This document shows positions 7,238-14,032 of a stretch of 14,681 nucleotides of DNA, piece by piece. The stretch lies in contig JAEZJJ010000029.1 of the NCBI GenBank assembly GCA_023436395.1, forward strand, positions 1-14,681, written 5' to 3'. The position numbers and the translations under genes were made by a program. How positions within the stretch are numbered: the first letter of the stretch is position 1; each line of letters starts with the position of its first letter. The notes under the pieces were generated by a model. It was not told where the DNA came from. It saw nothing but the letters and a program-made list of their open reading frames with translations, and did no database searches. This stretch comes from Bacillota bacterium. Its GTDB lineage: Bacteria; Bacillota; Clostridia; Lachnospirales; Cellulosilyticaceae.

Positions 7238-8584
7238 CTATTTATTAAGTCTAGTTAAAAGTGCTTCTCTTAGCGTTTCAAATCCTTTTTTACCTAGAAG
7301 TGCAAACATATTTTTCTTATATTCTTCAACACCTGGTTGATCAAATGGATTTACACCTAATAGATAACCACTAATGCCACAAGCTTTTTCGAAGAAATAA
7401 ATAAGTTGCCCCATGTGATATGCATCAATTGCAGGTAAGTTCACTACCATATTAGGTACTCCACCATCCACATGTGCTAGAATCGTTCCTTCGTATGCTT
7501 TCTTATTTACAAAATCCATTGTTTTTCCTGCTAAATAATTTAATCCATCTAAATCGGTTGCTTCTTCTTCAAGAGTAATATCTTTTCTTGCATTTTCTAC
7601 ATTAATAACTGTCTCAAATAACATTCTTTGACCATCTTGAATATATTGTCCTAAAGAGTGTAAGTCTGTAGAGAAATTAACTGAGGAAGGATAAAGTCCT
7701 TTTTGATCCTTACCTTCACTTTCACCATATAACTGTTTCCACCATTCACCAAAGTATTGTAAGCAAGGTTCATAGTTAACAATAATTTCAGTGGTTTTTC
7801 CTTTTCTGAGAAGAGCATTTCTTACTGCTGCATATTGATAACAAGCATTATCTTCTAAATTAGGTGAACTGAACTCTTCTCTAGCATCTGCTGCACCTTT
7901 CATTAACTCATCAATGTCAATACCAGCTGCTGCTATAGGTAAAAGTCCTACTGGTGTTAAAACAGAGAAACGACCACCTACATCATCAGGAATCACAAAT
8001 GTTTCATATCCCTCTGCTTTAGCAAGTGTTAAAAGAGCACCTCTTGATTGGTCTGTTGTGGCAAAGATACGCTCCTTTGCAGCTTCTTTCCCATATTTAT
8101 CTTCCATATATTTTTTAATCACACGGAAAGCAATTGCTGGTTCTGTTGTTGTTCCTGATTTAGAAATAACATTAACACTTACGTCTTTACCCTCACATAC
8201 ATCTAAAAGATCTTTTAAGTAAGTACCAGAAATGTTATTTCCAACATAATAAATTTCAGGTGTTTTTCTTTGCTCTTTACTTAAAGCATTATAAAATGTA
8301 TGATTTAATGCATCAATACATGCTCTAGCACCTAAATATGAACCACCAATTCCAATTACAATAAGTACATCTGAATCCTTTTGAATTTTTTTTGCAGCTT
8401 CTTTAATACGTGTAAATTCATCTTTATCATAATTTACAGGTAAATCAATCCAACCAAGAAAGTCGTTACCAGCGCCTGTTTTATCATGTAACATTTTATG
8501 TGCAGTTTCTATATATTCTTTGAAATATGCTACTTCGTGTGCTTGTACTCCAGTTTTAGAGTAGTTAACAGTAATTTTACTCAT
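7238..8584 (-). CDS. pgi: Glucose-6-phosphate isomerase
   Basis: A 448-residue phosphoglucose isomerase, the compact form of about 450 residues usual in Firmicutes. It interconverts glucose 6-phosphate and fructose 6-phosphate in the cytoplasm. Motifs are GIGGSYLGARA at 78-88 and ISKSGTTTEPA at 140-150 (both sugar-phosphate binding SIS elements), the family signature DVGGRFSVLTPVGLLP at 201-216, and GESEGK with the catalytic Glu near 289-290. DLHSLGQYIQDG at 307-318 holds the catalytic His309, and NPFDQPGVEEYK at 412-423 ends at the conserved C-terminal Lys. All key residues are present. The ATG at 8584 is preceded by a perfect AGGAGG with an 8-nt spacer, so strong translation is expected. 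It is a single-gene unit with its own terminator. Confidence 0.98.
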   Translation of the reverse strand: MSKITVNYSKTGVQAHEVAYFKEYIETAHKMLHDKTGAGNDFLGWIDLPVNYDKDEFTRIKEAAKKIQKDSDVLIVIGIGGSYLGARACIDALNHTFYNALSKEQRKTPEIYYVGNNISGTYLKDLLDVCEGKDVSVNVISKSGTTTEPAIAFRVIKKYMEDKYGKEAAKERIFATTDQSRGALLTLAKAEGYETFVIPDDVGGRFSVLTPVGLLPIAAAGIDIDELMKGAADAREEFSSPNLEDNACYQYAAVRNALLRKGKTTEIIVNYEPCLQYFGEWWKQLYGESEGKDQKGLYPSSVNFSTDLHSLGQYIQDGQRMLFETVINVENARKDITLEEEATDLDGLNYLAGKTMDFVNKKAYEGTILAHVDGGVPNMVVNLPAIDAYHMGQLIYFFEKACGISGYLLGVNPFDQPGVEEYKKNMFALLGKKGFETLREALLTRLNK

Positions 8585-8624
8585 GAGTTAAACCTCCTAA
8601 TTTTCGACAGGTCAAATTATTTTT

Positions 8625-8669
8625 TAACTATTTTATTATAATTCAATTTATCTTTTAATGAAATAGTTA
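8625..8669 (-). promoter_or_regulatory. Inverted repeat around candidate pgi -10
   Basis: TAACTATTT (8625-8633) and AAATAGTTA (8661-8669) are a perfect 9-bp inverted repeat with 27 nt between. A good -10 hexamer, TATAAT on the minus strand, lies inside at 8635-8640, but only a poor -35 (TTTCAT, 8658-8663) sits 17 nt from it. The repeat flanking a weak-35 promoter could be an activator or repressor site, or a hairpin in the 5' leader. The assignment is tentative. Confidence 0.35.
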
Positions 8670-8766
8670 TTATTATTCTAGTTGCCAAAATTTCCATCAT
8701 GCATACTTACTATTATAAGCACTTTAGTTAATAAATATTATGTTTATGAACATCTTAAACAAAAAT

Positions 8767-8792
8767 TTACTTTATAATTAATTACTTTATAA
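8767..8792. repeat. Short direct repeat TTACTTTATAA x2
   Basis: TTACTTTATAA occurs at 8767-8777 and again at 8782-8792, directly after the stop codon of the membrane-protein gene. Its role is unknown; in such AT-rich sequence it may be chance or replication slippage. I see no terminator for that gene in 8585-8792 beyond a small TGTTT/AAACA stem near 8740-8761. Confidence 0.5.
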
Positions 8793-9527
8793 CTAGGATG
8801 ACTTGTTTAGATTGTTAATAAATTGAGCAATATCTTTTTCCGTTAACGCCATTTCTCCTTTTTCTTTTTTCTTTTTTTCATTTTTTTTATTCTTTATTAC
8901 TTCCTTATAACTATCTTCTTTTTGGCTTTTCTCTAAAAAAACTTTTTCTTTGGTTGCTTTTTCTACTGCTTCTTTTTCCTTATTACTAGTATGCAGTTTC
9001 ATTTGCTTATTCATTTGTAAAGGATACGTATTTAAAATATAATCTTCTACTAATACTATAGTTGCTTCCCTCTTTTCTTCTAGTGCTTTTACGATAGTAT
9101 ATATTTCTATACCTATAGCTAATAATATACTTGAAGTAATAACAAATATTCCTTCTAAAGAAGTTGTAGTATTATTAAATAAAGCAATGACAAGTTCTAA
9201 AGCAACAATCCCCCACATAATATATTTAGCCTTATTAGCTACATTATTTACGCCAATAAAAGTAAACTTACCTATATTTTCTTTTAACAAATTAGCTTTA
9301 ATCATACTATATAAATCTGGGACATCACCCTCTTCAATAGTGTACTCCTGATAACGCTTTAAAACATGATCCATAAATGCCACACTGCTTTGGGTACGAT
9401 ACGCTCTCTTATCAGTATAAATAGAGGCTCCCCTTTCAATTTCCTTATATTTTTTTTCAATCATAATATGGCATAGTACAGTAATGGATATAATAATTAC
9501 TTCAAATACTAATAAAAATATTAACAT
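8793..9527 (-). CDS. Unknown membrane protein with lysine-rich cytoplasmic tail
   Basis: I do not recognise this 244-residue protein. It begins with a hydrophobic segment (about 1-22) that looks like a membrane anchor rather than a cleaved signal. A 75-residue polar region (about 25-100, with TDKRAYRTQSSVAFMDHVLKRYQEY) follows, then two more helices at about 102-118 and 126-147. The tail (about 150-244) is highly charged, with KNKKNEKKKKEKGEM near 212-226 and a possible coiled-coil character. It ends in a short helix, ALTEKDIAQFINNLNKSS. On the minus strand the lysine segment is written in runs of 8, 7, 6 and 5 adenines. The ATG has AGGAGA 8-9 nt upstream. The gene stands alone between pgi and the repeat protein. 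It could be a scaffold or a small-complex membrane subunit; no function can be assigned. Confidence 0.75.
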   Translation of the reverse strand: MLIFLLVFEVIIISITVLCHIMIEKKYKEIERGASIYTDKRAYRTQSSVAFMDHVLKRYQEYTIEEGDVPDLYSMIKANLLKENIGKFTFIGVNNVANKAKYIMWGIVALELVIALFNNTTTSLEGIFVITSSILLAIGIEIYTIVKALEEKREATIVLVEDYILNTYPLQMNKQMKLHTSNKEKEAVEKATKEKVFLEKSQKEDSYKEVIKNKKNEKKKKEKGEMALTEKDIAQFINNLNKSS

Positions 9528-9951
9528 ATTACCATCTCCTTTTTACTATTTTACCATATTATTACATTTTTAAAAATAATTAATTTTATGCTTATTTTTA
9601 CTATTACATATTTACACTTATCTATTATTCACTATCATACTTCCTAAATGAAATTTCTGTGTTACTAATTTACCATTTATCAACATTACAATAGAAAACA
9701 AATAATATTCCATGTGCAAGAAAAGAATCCCCCTATAGTATAGCATTCAATACTTTATTCAGTTTTCCCTTATTAAACATCACAAACTATAATAAACATA
9801 TTTTTATGTTTTAAAATCTTTTATAGTTCACCCACCTGTCAACTACAAAAGCACTATAAAATCAAGTTACACCTTTGACTTTATAGCGCTTTTATTCAGA
9901 AATCACCTTCTTCAGCTTTTATTTCTATATCCTATAGGATACAATGATTCT
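9528..9951. other. Intergenic region upstream of the unknown membrane protein
   Basis: This 424-nt gap holds the terminator of the repeat protein (9847-9893) and must hold the promoter of the unknown membrane protein. On the minus strand a possible -10, TATACT, lies near 9736-9741 without a good -35, which would give a leader of about 200 nt. There is a perfect short inverted repeat AAACATA-tttt-TATGTTT near 9796-9813. No open reading frame, riboswitch or tRNA is recognisable. Confidence 0.4.
9847..9893 (-). terminator. Intrinsic terminator after the repeat protein
   Basis: AAAAGCACTATAAA (9847-9860) pairs with TTTATAGCGCTTTT (9880-9893) with one mismatch, and the stem extends inward with TCAA opposite TTGA. 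On the minus strand the stem closes with GCTTTTG. T-runs flank both sides, so it could also stop transcription in the other direction. It lies 58 nt downstream of the stop codon. Confidence 0.8.
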
Positions 9952-12393
9952 CTAGTTTATTTTTGTTAAATACCAGTATCTCGCTTGTAAATCAATATTA
10001 CTAGATGATTCACGTGGTTGATTTAGTGTTAAGCCATTAAGCTTAATATGTGTAATAATTCTAAAGCTAATTTTAGCATTATACTCCTTAATCTGATCAC
10101 TTGGTATAGCAGATTTTACATTTTCACTAATATATTTATCTATCTCCTTGGTTAGTGTATTAGGTGCTAAAATACTTATCTTAAATTCTCCATACTGTTT
10201 CATACTACTTGGATAATTAAGTGTAATTATTTTATTTGAATCATCACAAGCCACTACACCACCAACATTCATAGCAGCAGTTAAAGTGGAATCATATGTA
10301 TATATAGGATTTCCGCCTGTATCTGAACCATCTCGCTTACTTACTGCTATTTTTACTTTTGAACTATCTGATAAATCAAATGGAGCAATATCTGTTGATG
10401 ATTTCTTAAGATCGATTATCGCTTTTACCCATTCAAAATCATCTGCTCCCTCTTTTGTTATACTAGTATCTTCTACAATTTTACTTATAAAATCAATATT
10501 TGATACTGCATAGGGTATAACTTTGCTACCGCTTACTGAACTAACTGATAATGATGGTTGTGAAAATTGAACTTCAACAAATTCCATTTTAATTACAGTA
10601 AGTTTAGTTTCTACTTCTTTTACATCATCTGAAGATTTCATTCTCTGATTAAATTTTTCTATGCTACTCTCAAATTCAGTTGCGTAGTATGTTTTCCCTC
10701 CCTCATTTATTATAAAATAATATCCTTTGCTCTCTAAATTACCACTTAACTTTGCATATATTCTTCCATCACTATTTGTTGTTGGCTTTAAATCTATATT
10801 GCTATCATTAGTATTTTTTATTGAAAAATCTCCTTCTACTAGCTTAATACGTATATTATTATTATCTGAGTCTTTTCCTGTTACCTTATAGCACTCAAAA
10901 GCAAAATCTTTTATATCATCAGACTGACTTTCTACATAGTCTATATTATTTTTTCCTGAAAATATATCTCCTGTAACCACTACCGGTAAGCTACGGTCTG
11001 TTCCTCCACCTAAAACACTTTCACCATTCGTATCTGCATATATTACAGAACCTGGGAGAAGAGTTACTCTGCCCTCTCCATTTTTTCCTAAACTACCACC
11101 ACCTATGGCAGCACCTCCGCCTTCACTATATACCTTAGAGATCCTTGTTTGCCCAACAATAATTTCTTTAACACCACGTCCATAACCACCACCTATAGCA
11201 GCTGCACCACCAGAAGCTGTTGCTTCTGAAATAACCCCAGAGAATAGTTTAATTGTCTCATTTCCACCTAGATTCCCCTCTTTACCTGTTCCTATAGCAG
11301 ATGCACCACTACCTCCAGCAATTACAAGTTTAATATTAGGATTGTCACTTTTTACATTAGAACTACCAATTTGAATTAAATCAAAACCACGATCTTTTCC
11401 TGCCCCAATACCTGCAGAATTTCCGGATCCTTGTGCTTTCTCAATGGTTCCACCTGTAATTATAATATTCTTAGCATGGCTTTCATATCCACCACCTATA
11501 CCTGCTCCACCACCATCACCTATTGCCGTAATATTTCCTCCCGAAATATTAATATTAAATGGTACCTTTGAGCAACTAGTTCCCATACCAATACCAGCAC
11601 CTCCTCCTTTACCATTTGCCACAATAGTTCCACCAGTAATATTAATTTGAGTTGCATCACTTGCAACTTCGCTTCCAGAACCTATTCCAGCTGCCTTCGT
11701 TCCTGCTGTGGCATTAATAACTCCTCCTGAAATAGTAATCTCCTCCTGTGTAGTAAGTGCACCTGTTGAACTACCAATACCTGCTGCATTCACTCCTCCT
11801 ACTACATTAATAGTTCCCCCGTTTATGTTTATCTTTCCATTTCCTTTTTTAATTTCCCCAGCACCTGTATAGAATCTCCCCCCTATACCAGCTGAGTTAC
11901 TTCCTGCTTGTATATTTAATTTAGAAGTATCATTATCTGCCTCTATATTCAATGTATTACCTGTATAAACGGCTATTCCATTTCCATCAGTACTTGTTAT
12001 ACTATTTTCACCTTTTATTATTAAAGTTGTAATAGCAGTATTTCCTGTTATATCTATTCCCGTACTTGCCCCACTTAATTTTAAATCTTCGATAATTAAA
12101 GTTAAATTTGTCGTCCTTGCCTGTACTACAATTGATAAATCACTATATACCTTGCTGACATCCCCTTTAATTGTTATACTATTTACACCTTCTGGTATTT
12201 CAATTTTCTTACCACCTGTATTAGCCTCATAACTACTTATATCAACCACATTATCATTTGCACCAATTAAATACATTGCATCTATAGAACTCCATGGGTT
12301 TGTCGTCTGTTCTGCAAAAACTGGTGCAGATGCAAATGCTATAGTTGCACACATAACATAGGCGATAATTTTTCTTACTAATTCTCTTTTCAT
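9952..12393 (-). CDS. Secreted glycine-rich repeat protein, likely cell surface
   Basis: An 813-residue protein with a clear Sec signal peptide: MKRELVRKIIAYVMCATIAF followed by ASAPVFA, cleavage predicted after Ala27. Residues about 158-475 contain about ten repeats of about 30 residues with the pattern I-x-I-x-G-G-x-I-x-A-x2-G-x2-A-A-G-I-G-x-G, for example ISGGNITAIGDGGGAGIGGG. Alternating beta residues and glycine turns suggest a solenoid or right-handed beta-helix. The C-terminal half has mixed beta-rich segments of unknown type. No LPXTG, SLH, LysM or choline-binding anchor is visible, so it is probably released or held non-covalently. I chose ATG 12393 because AAAGGAG lies 8 nt upstream and the signal peptide then starts at its basic residues. 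A reading from TTG 12435 adds 14 residues before it. Similar repeats occur in Firmicutes surface and carbohydrate-binding proteins; an adhesin or glycan-binding role is inference. Confidence 0.82.
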   Translation of the reverse strand: MKRELVRKIIAYVMCATIAFASAPVFAEQTTNPWSSIDAMYLIGANDNVVDISSYEANTGGKKIEIPEGVNSITIKGDVSKVYSDLSIVVQARTTNLTLIIEDLKLSGASTGIDITGNTAITTLIIKGENSITSTDGNGIAVYTGNTLNIEADNDTSKLNIQAGSNSAGIGGRFYTGAGEIKKGNGKININGGTINVVGGVNAAGIGSSTGALTTQEEITISGGVINATAGTKAAGIGSGSEVASDATQINITGGTIVANGKGGGAGIGMGTSCSKVPFNINISGGNITAIGDGGGAGIGGGYESHAKNIIITGGTIEKAQGSGNSAGIGAGKDRGFDLIQIGSSNVKSDNPNIKLVIAGGSGASAIGTGKEGNLGGNETIKLFSGVISEATASGGAAAIGGGYGRGVKEIIVGQTRISKVYSEGGGAAIGGGSLGKNGEGRVTLLPGSVIYADTNGESVLGGGTDRSLPVVVTGDIFSGKNNIDYVESQSDDIKDFAFECYKVTGKDSDNNNIRIKLVEGDFSIKNTNDSNIDLKPTTNSDGRIYAKLSGNLESKGYYFIINEGGKTYYATEFESSIEKFNQRMKSSDDVKEVETKLTVIKMEFVEVQFSQPSLSVSSVSGSKVIPYAVSNIDFISKIVEDTSITKEGADDFEWVKAIIDLKKSSTDIAPFDLSDSSKVKIAVSKRDGSDTGGNPIYTYDSTLTAAMNVGGVVACDDSNKIITLNYPSSMKQYGEFKISILAPNTLTKEIDKYISENVKSAIPSDQIKEYNAKISFRIITHIKLNGLTLNQPRESSSNIDLQARYWYLTKIN
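10981..11925 (-). repeat. Ten tandem ~90-nt glycine-rich coding repeats
   Basis: This block encodes the repeats described for the secreted protein. The best-conserved units are the third to sixth, each with ISGG or ITGG, then AGIGxG about 18 residues later. The outer units are degenerate (for example IGSSNVKSDNPNIK and PGSVIYADTNGESVLGGG). Divergence at DNA level is high, so the array is old rather than freshly expanded. Confidence 0.75.
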
Positions 12394-12743
12394 ACTCCCC
12401 GCTCCTTTTAGTTTTATTTCTCTATTAACCTTCAAATGTCCGTAGTATTTTAATGTTATTAAAATGTCTATATTAATTTATATTTTATTATAATTCCGAA
12501 TTTTTTACAAATTTTAATTATGTACTATATTGCTTAATCACCTCAAAAATCAGCTCCACATTATATTATCACCTTTGTAAAGTGTACTTTTTTGTTCATC
12601 TCCTTTCTATAAATTGCAATTTAATCTATCAAAATTACATCCCGATTTTCCCATCTGCGTCATGTAAATTCTATTTTCCTTGTAACTTATTACAATTTCA
12701 AATTACTCTCCCCTATATCATTTAAATATATATGTTTTTAACT
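12394..12743 (-). other. Long leader/promoter region of the repeat protein
   Basis: A 350-nt non-coding stretch. On the minus strand a possible promoter TTGAAA-N17-GAAAAT overlaps a perfect hairpin TTGTAA-taag-TTACAA (12680-12695). Nearer the gene is a perfect 19-nt inverted repeat ATTTTAAT-N3-ATTAAAAT (12447-12465) and a TATAAT hexamer near 12487-12492 with no clear -35. Three ribosome-site-like sequences occur without a downstream gene: AAAGGAG (12600-12606), AAAGGTGA (about 12569-12576) and GAGGTGA (12538-12544). The second stands 8 nt before a tiny start-to-stop reading frame encoding Met-Trp-Ser. No known riboswitch fold is apparent. Confidence 0.4.
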
Positions 12744-12775
12744 AAAAAAAGATGCTAGGTAATTCACCTAACACC
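12744..12775 (-). terminator. Intrinsic terminator after mtnN
   Basis: On the minus strand a 10-bp stem (12766-12775 with 12751-12760, two G-U pairs) and a 5-nt loop are followed at once by seven Ts (12744-12750). It lies 11 nt after the mtnN stop. This is the cleanest terminator in the window. Confidence 0.92.
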
Positions 12776-12786
12776 TTCTCCACTAA

Positions 12787-13479
12787 TTACATAACCTTTA
12801 AAATACCTTCTATCATCTTGCTTGCATTTTTAGCTGCTATATCTACAAACTCTTCAAAGTTTACATCTGCACTTTGGTCTGCTTTATCAGATATTGCTCT
12901 AATAATAACAAATGGCACTTGATTAAGGAAACAAGTATGAGCAATTGCTGCTCCCTCCATTTCTGCACAGTACGCCGTAAATGTAGTATAGATATCCTCT
13001 TTTACTTTCATACTGCAAATGAATTGATCTCCACTCGCTACTCTTCCTACATATACTTTACCTGCATCTTTAAGCTTTTCTGCTGCTTGTTTAGCTGCAT
13101 CAATAAGTTTTTGATCCGCTTCAAAAAATGTTTTCTGCATACGTGGAATTTCACCTCTAGGATTCCCTACGGCTGATGCATCCATATCATGTTCAACTGT
13201 ATCACTTGAAATCACTATATCTCCAATATTAAGTTCTGGATAAAGGCCACCTGCTACACCTGTATTAATAATGTACTTCGCTTTAAATAAATCTACTAAA
13301 ATTTGTGTACATACTGCCGCATTTACTTTTCCAATGCCACATCTTACAAGTACAACTTCTTTTTCGCCTACTGTTCCTACATAAAACAGCATTCCTGCAA
13401 TTTCTTTTTGTTCTTTTACTTGCATTTTTCTTTTAAGAGATATAATCTCTTCATCCATTGCACCTATAATTCCTATCAA
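12787..13479 (-). CDS. mtnN: 5'-methylthioadenosine/S-adenosylhomocysteine nucleosidase
   Basis: A 230-residue MTA/SAH nucleosidase (also called Pfs). It hydrolyses 5'-methylthioadenosine and S-adenosylhomocysteine to adenine plus the thioribose product, recycling methyl-cycle by-products and feeding S-ribosylhomocysteine to LuxS where that exists. Sequence marks are the N-terminus IGIIGAMDEE with the catalytic Glu11, NTGVAGGL at 72-79, VASGDQF at 147-153, AEMEGAAIAH with substrate-binding Met174 and Glu175, and RAISDKAD with the catalytic Asp198. All key residues are intact and the length matches the 232-residue E. coli enzyme. The start is TTG 13479, preceded by AAGGAG about 9 nt upstream. 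The only nearby ATG would delete the conserved IGIIGA strand. It is a single-gene unit with its own promoter and terminator. Confidence 0.96.
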   Translation of the reverse strand: MIGIIGAMDEEIISLKRKMQVKEQKEIAGMLFYVGTVGEKEVVLVRCGIGKVNAAVCTQILVDLFKAKYIINTGVAGGLYPELNIGDIVISSDTVEHDMDASAVGNPRGEIPRMQKTFFEADQKLIDAAKQAAEKLKDAGKVYVGRVASGDQFICSMKVKEDIYTTFTAYCAEMEGAAIAHTCFLNQVPFVIIRAISDKADQSADVNFEEFVDIAAKNASKMIEGILKVM

Positions 13480-13543
13480 CCTTTGTATCTCCTTCCACTC
13501 ATCATGCCTCTATGCATTTAAGTTTATCGTTTCTTTCGTTATA

Positions 13544-13572
13544 ATCTTAAGCTATATAAGAAGCTTTGGCAA
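13544..13572 (-). promoter_or_regulatory. Candidate mtnN promoter
   Basis: TTGCCA (13567-13572) and TAAGAT (13544-13549) on the minus strand with a 17-nt spacer, five and four of six consensus matches. It sits just downstream of the HMA_2 gene stop and about 65 nt before the TTG start. An AAGCT/AGCTT inverted repeat lies within the spacer. Confidence 0.5.
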
Positions 13573-13581
13573 CTTTTTATT

Positions 13582-13983
13582 TTATTTTATTTTACTTAGC
13601 TGGCTCAAAAGAACAGGTTGCATCTTTTGCCATACCTTCTCTACTTGTTCAGCTTCACTTCCCTGCATATTCCATCCCGCTTTAATGTCATCATAGTAAT
13701 CGATTCCTACATCTATCATCACCTGTAGCCAACTATATACTTTCTGCACTGTCACCTGACTAGGATCATAATTAATAGTGAGAATTCCTTTCTCATAATC
13801 TACATCAATATTTTGAATACCTGGTAATAACTTAATGGCTTTTTGTGCATAGGGTTCATAGGCTTTATATTCATCTTCTATTTTCTTAATTTGAGCAATA
13901 TAAATTTGTAATTGACCTGGCGTATTGGAAACCACCTCTAACTTAATCATATTTTTTATAAATTGTTTTTTAATTCCTAACAT
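13582..13983 (-). CDS. HMA_2-like small protein (ferredoxin-fold, metal-associated type)
   Basis: A 133-residue protein that matches the HMA_2 family: MLGIKKQFIKNMIKLEVVSNTPGQL, then LLPGIQNIDVDYEKGILTINYDPS and VQKVYSWLQVMIDVGIDY. This is a beta-alpha-beta fold like heavy-metal-associated domains but without the CxxC metal motif, so metal binding is not supported. In other bacteria related domains sit next to, or are fused to, membrane ATPases. Here it is cytoplasmic, without a signal or membrane helix. I chose ATG 13983 because AAGGGAG lies about 7 nt upstream; a GTG at 14010 would add nine residues without a ribosome site. It is about 50 nt downstream of the tocopherol-cyclase-like gene in the same direction, so the two probably share a transcript. 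Function unknown. Confidence 0.7.
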   Translation of the reverse strand: MLGIKKQFIKNMIKLEVVSNTPGQLQIYIAQIKKIEDEYKAYEPYAQKAIKLLPGIQNIDVDYEKGILTINYDPSQVTVQKVYSWLQVMIDVGIDYYDDIKAGWNMQGSEAEQVEKVWQKMQPVLLSQLSKIK

Positions 13984-14032
13984 GTTAAGGCTCCCTTCTA
14001 TACTAATCACTTCATAGTTACCTTATGTTAGT

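Noticed and set aside
11444..11650. Proline-rich plus-strand reading frame
   Set aside because: It is the antisense of the glycine-rich repeats: GGN glycine codons read as proline on the other strand.
10981..11925. CRISPR array or satellite repeat
   Set aside because: The periodicity is at protein level, in one open frame, with diverged DNA and no constant repeat/spacer structure.
12607..12663. 18-codon reading frame with two cysteines upstream of the repeat protein
   Set aside because: There is no ribosome site at a proper distance and nothing recognisable in the peptide; chance is likely in this stretch.
12560..12700. Possible cyclic-di-GMP (GEMM) riboswitch, suggested by a GACGCA stretch on the minus strand
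   Set aside because: The flanking conserved helices and the tetraloop receptor region are missing; only the short stretch matches.
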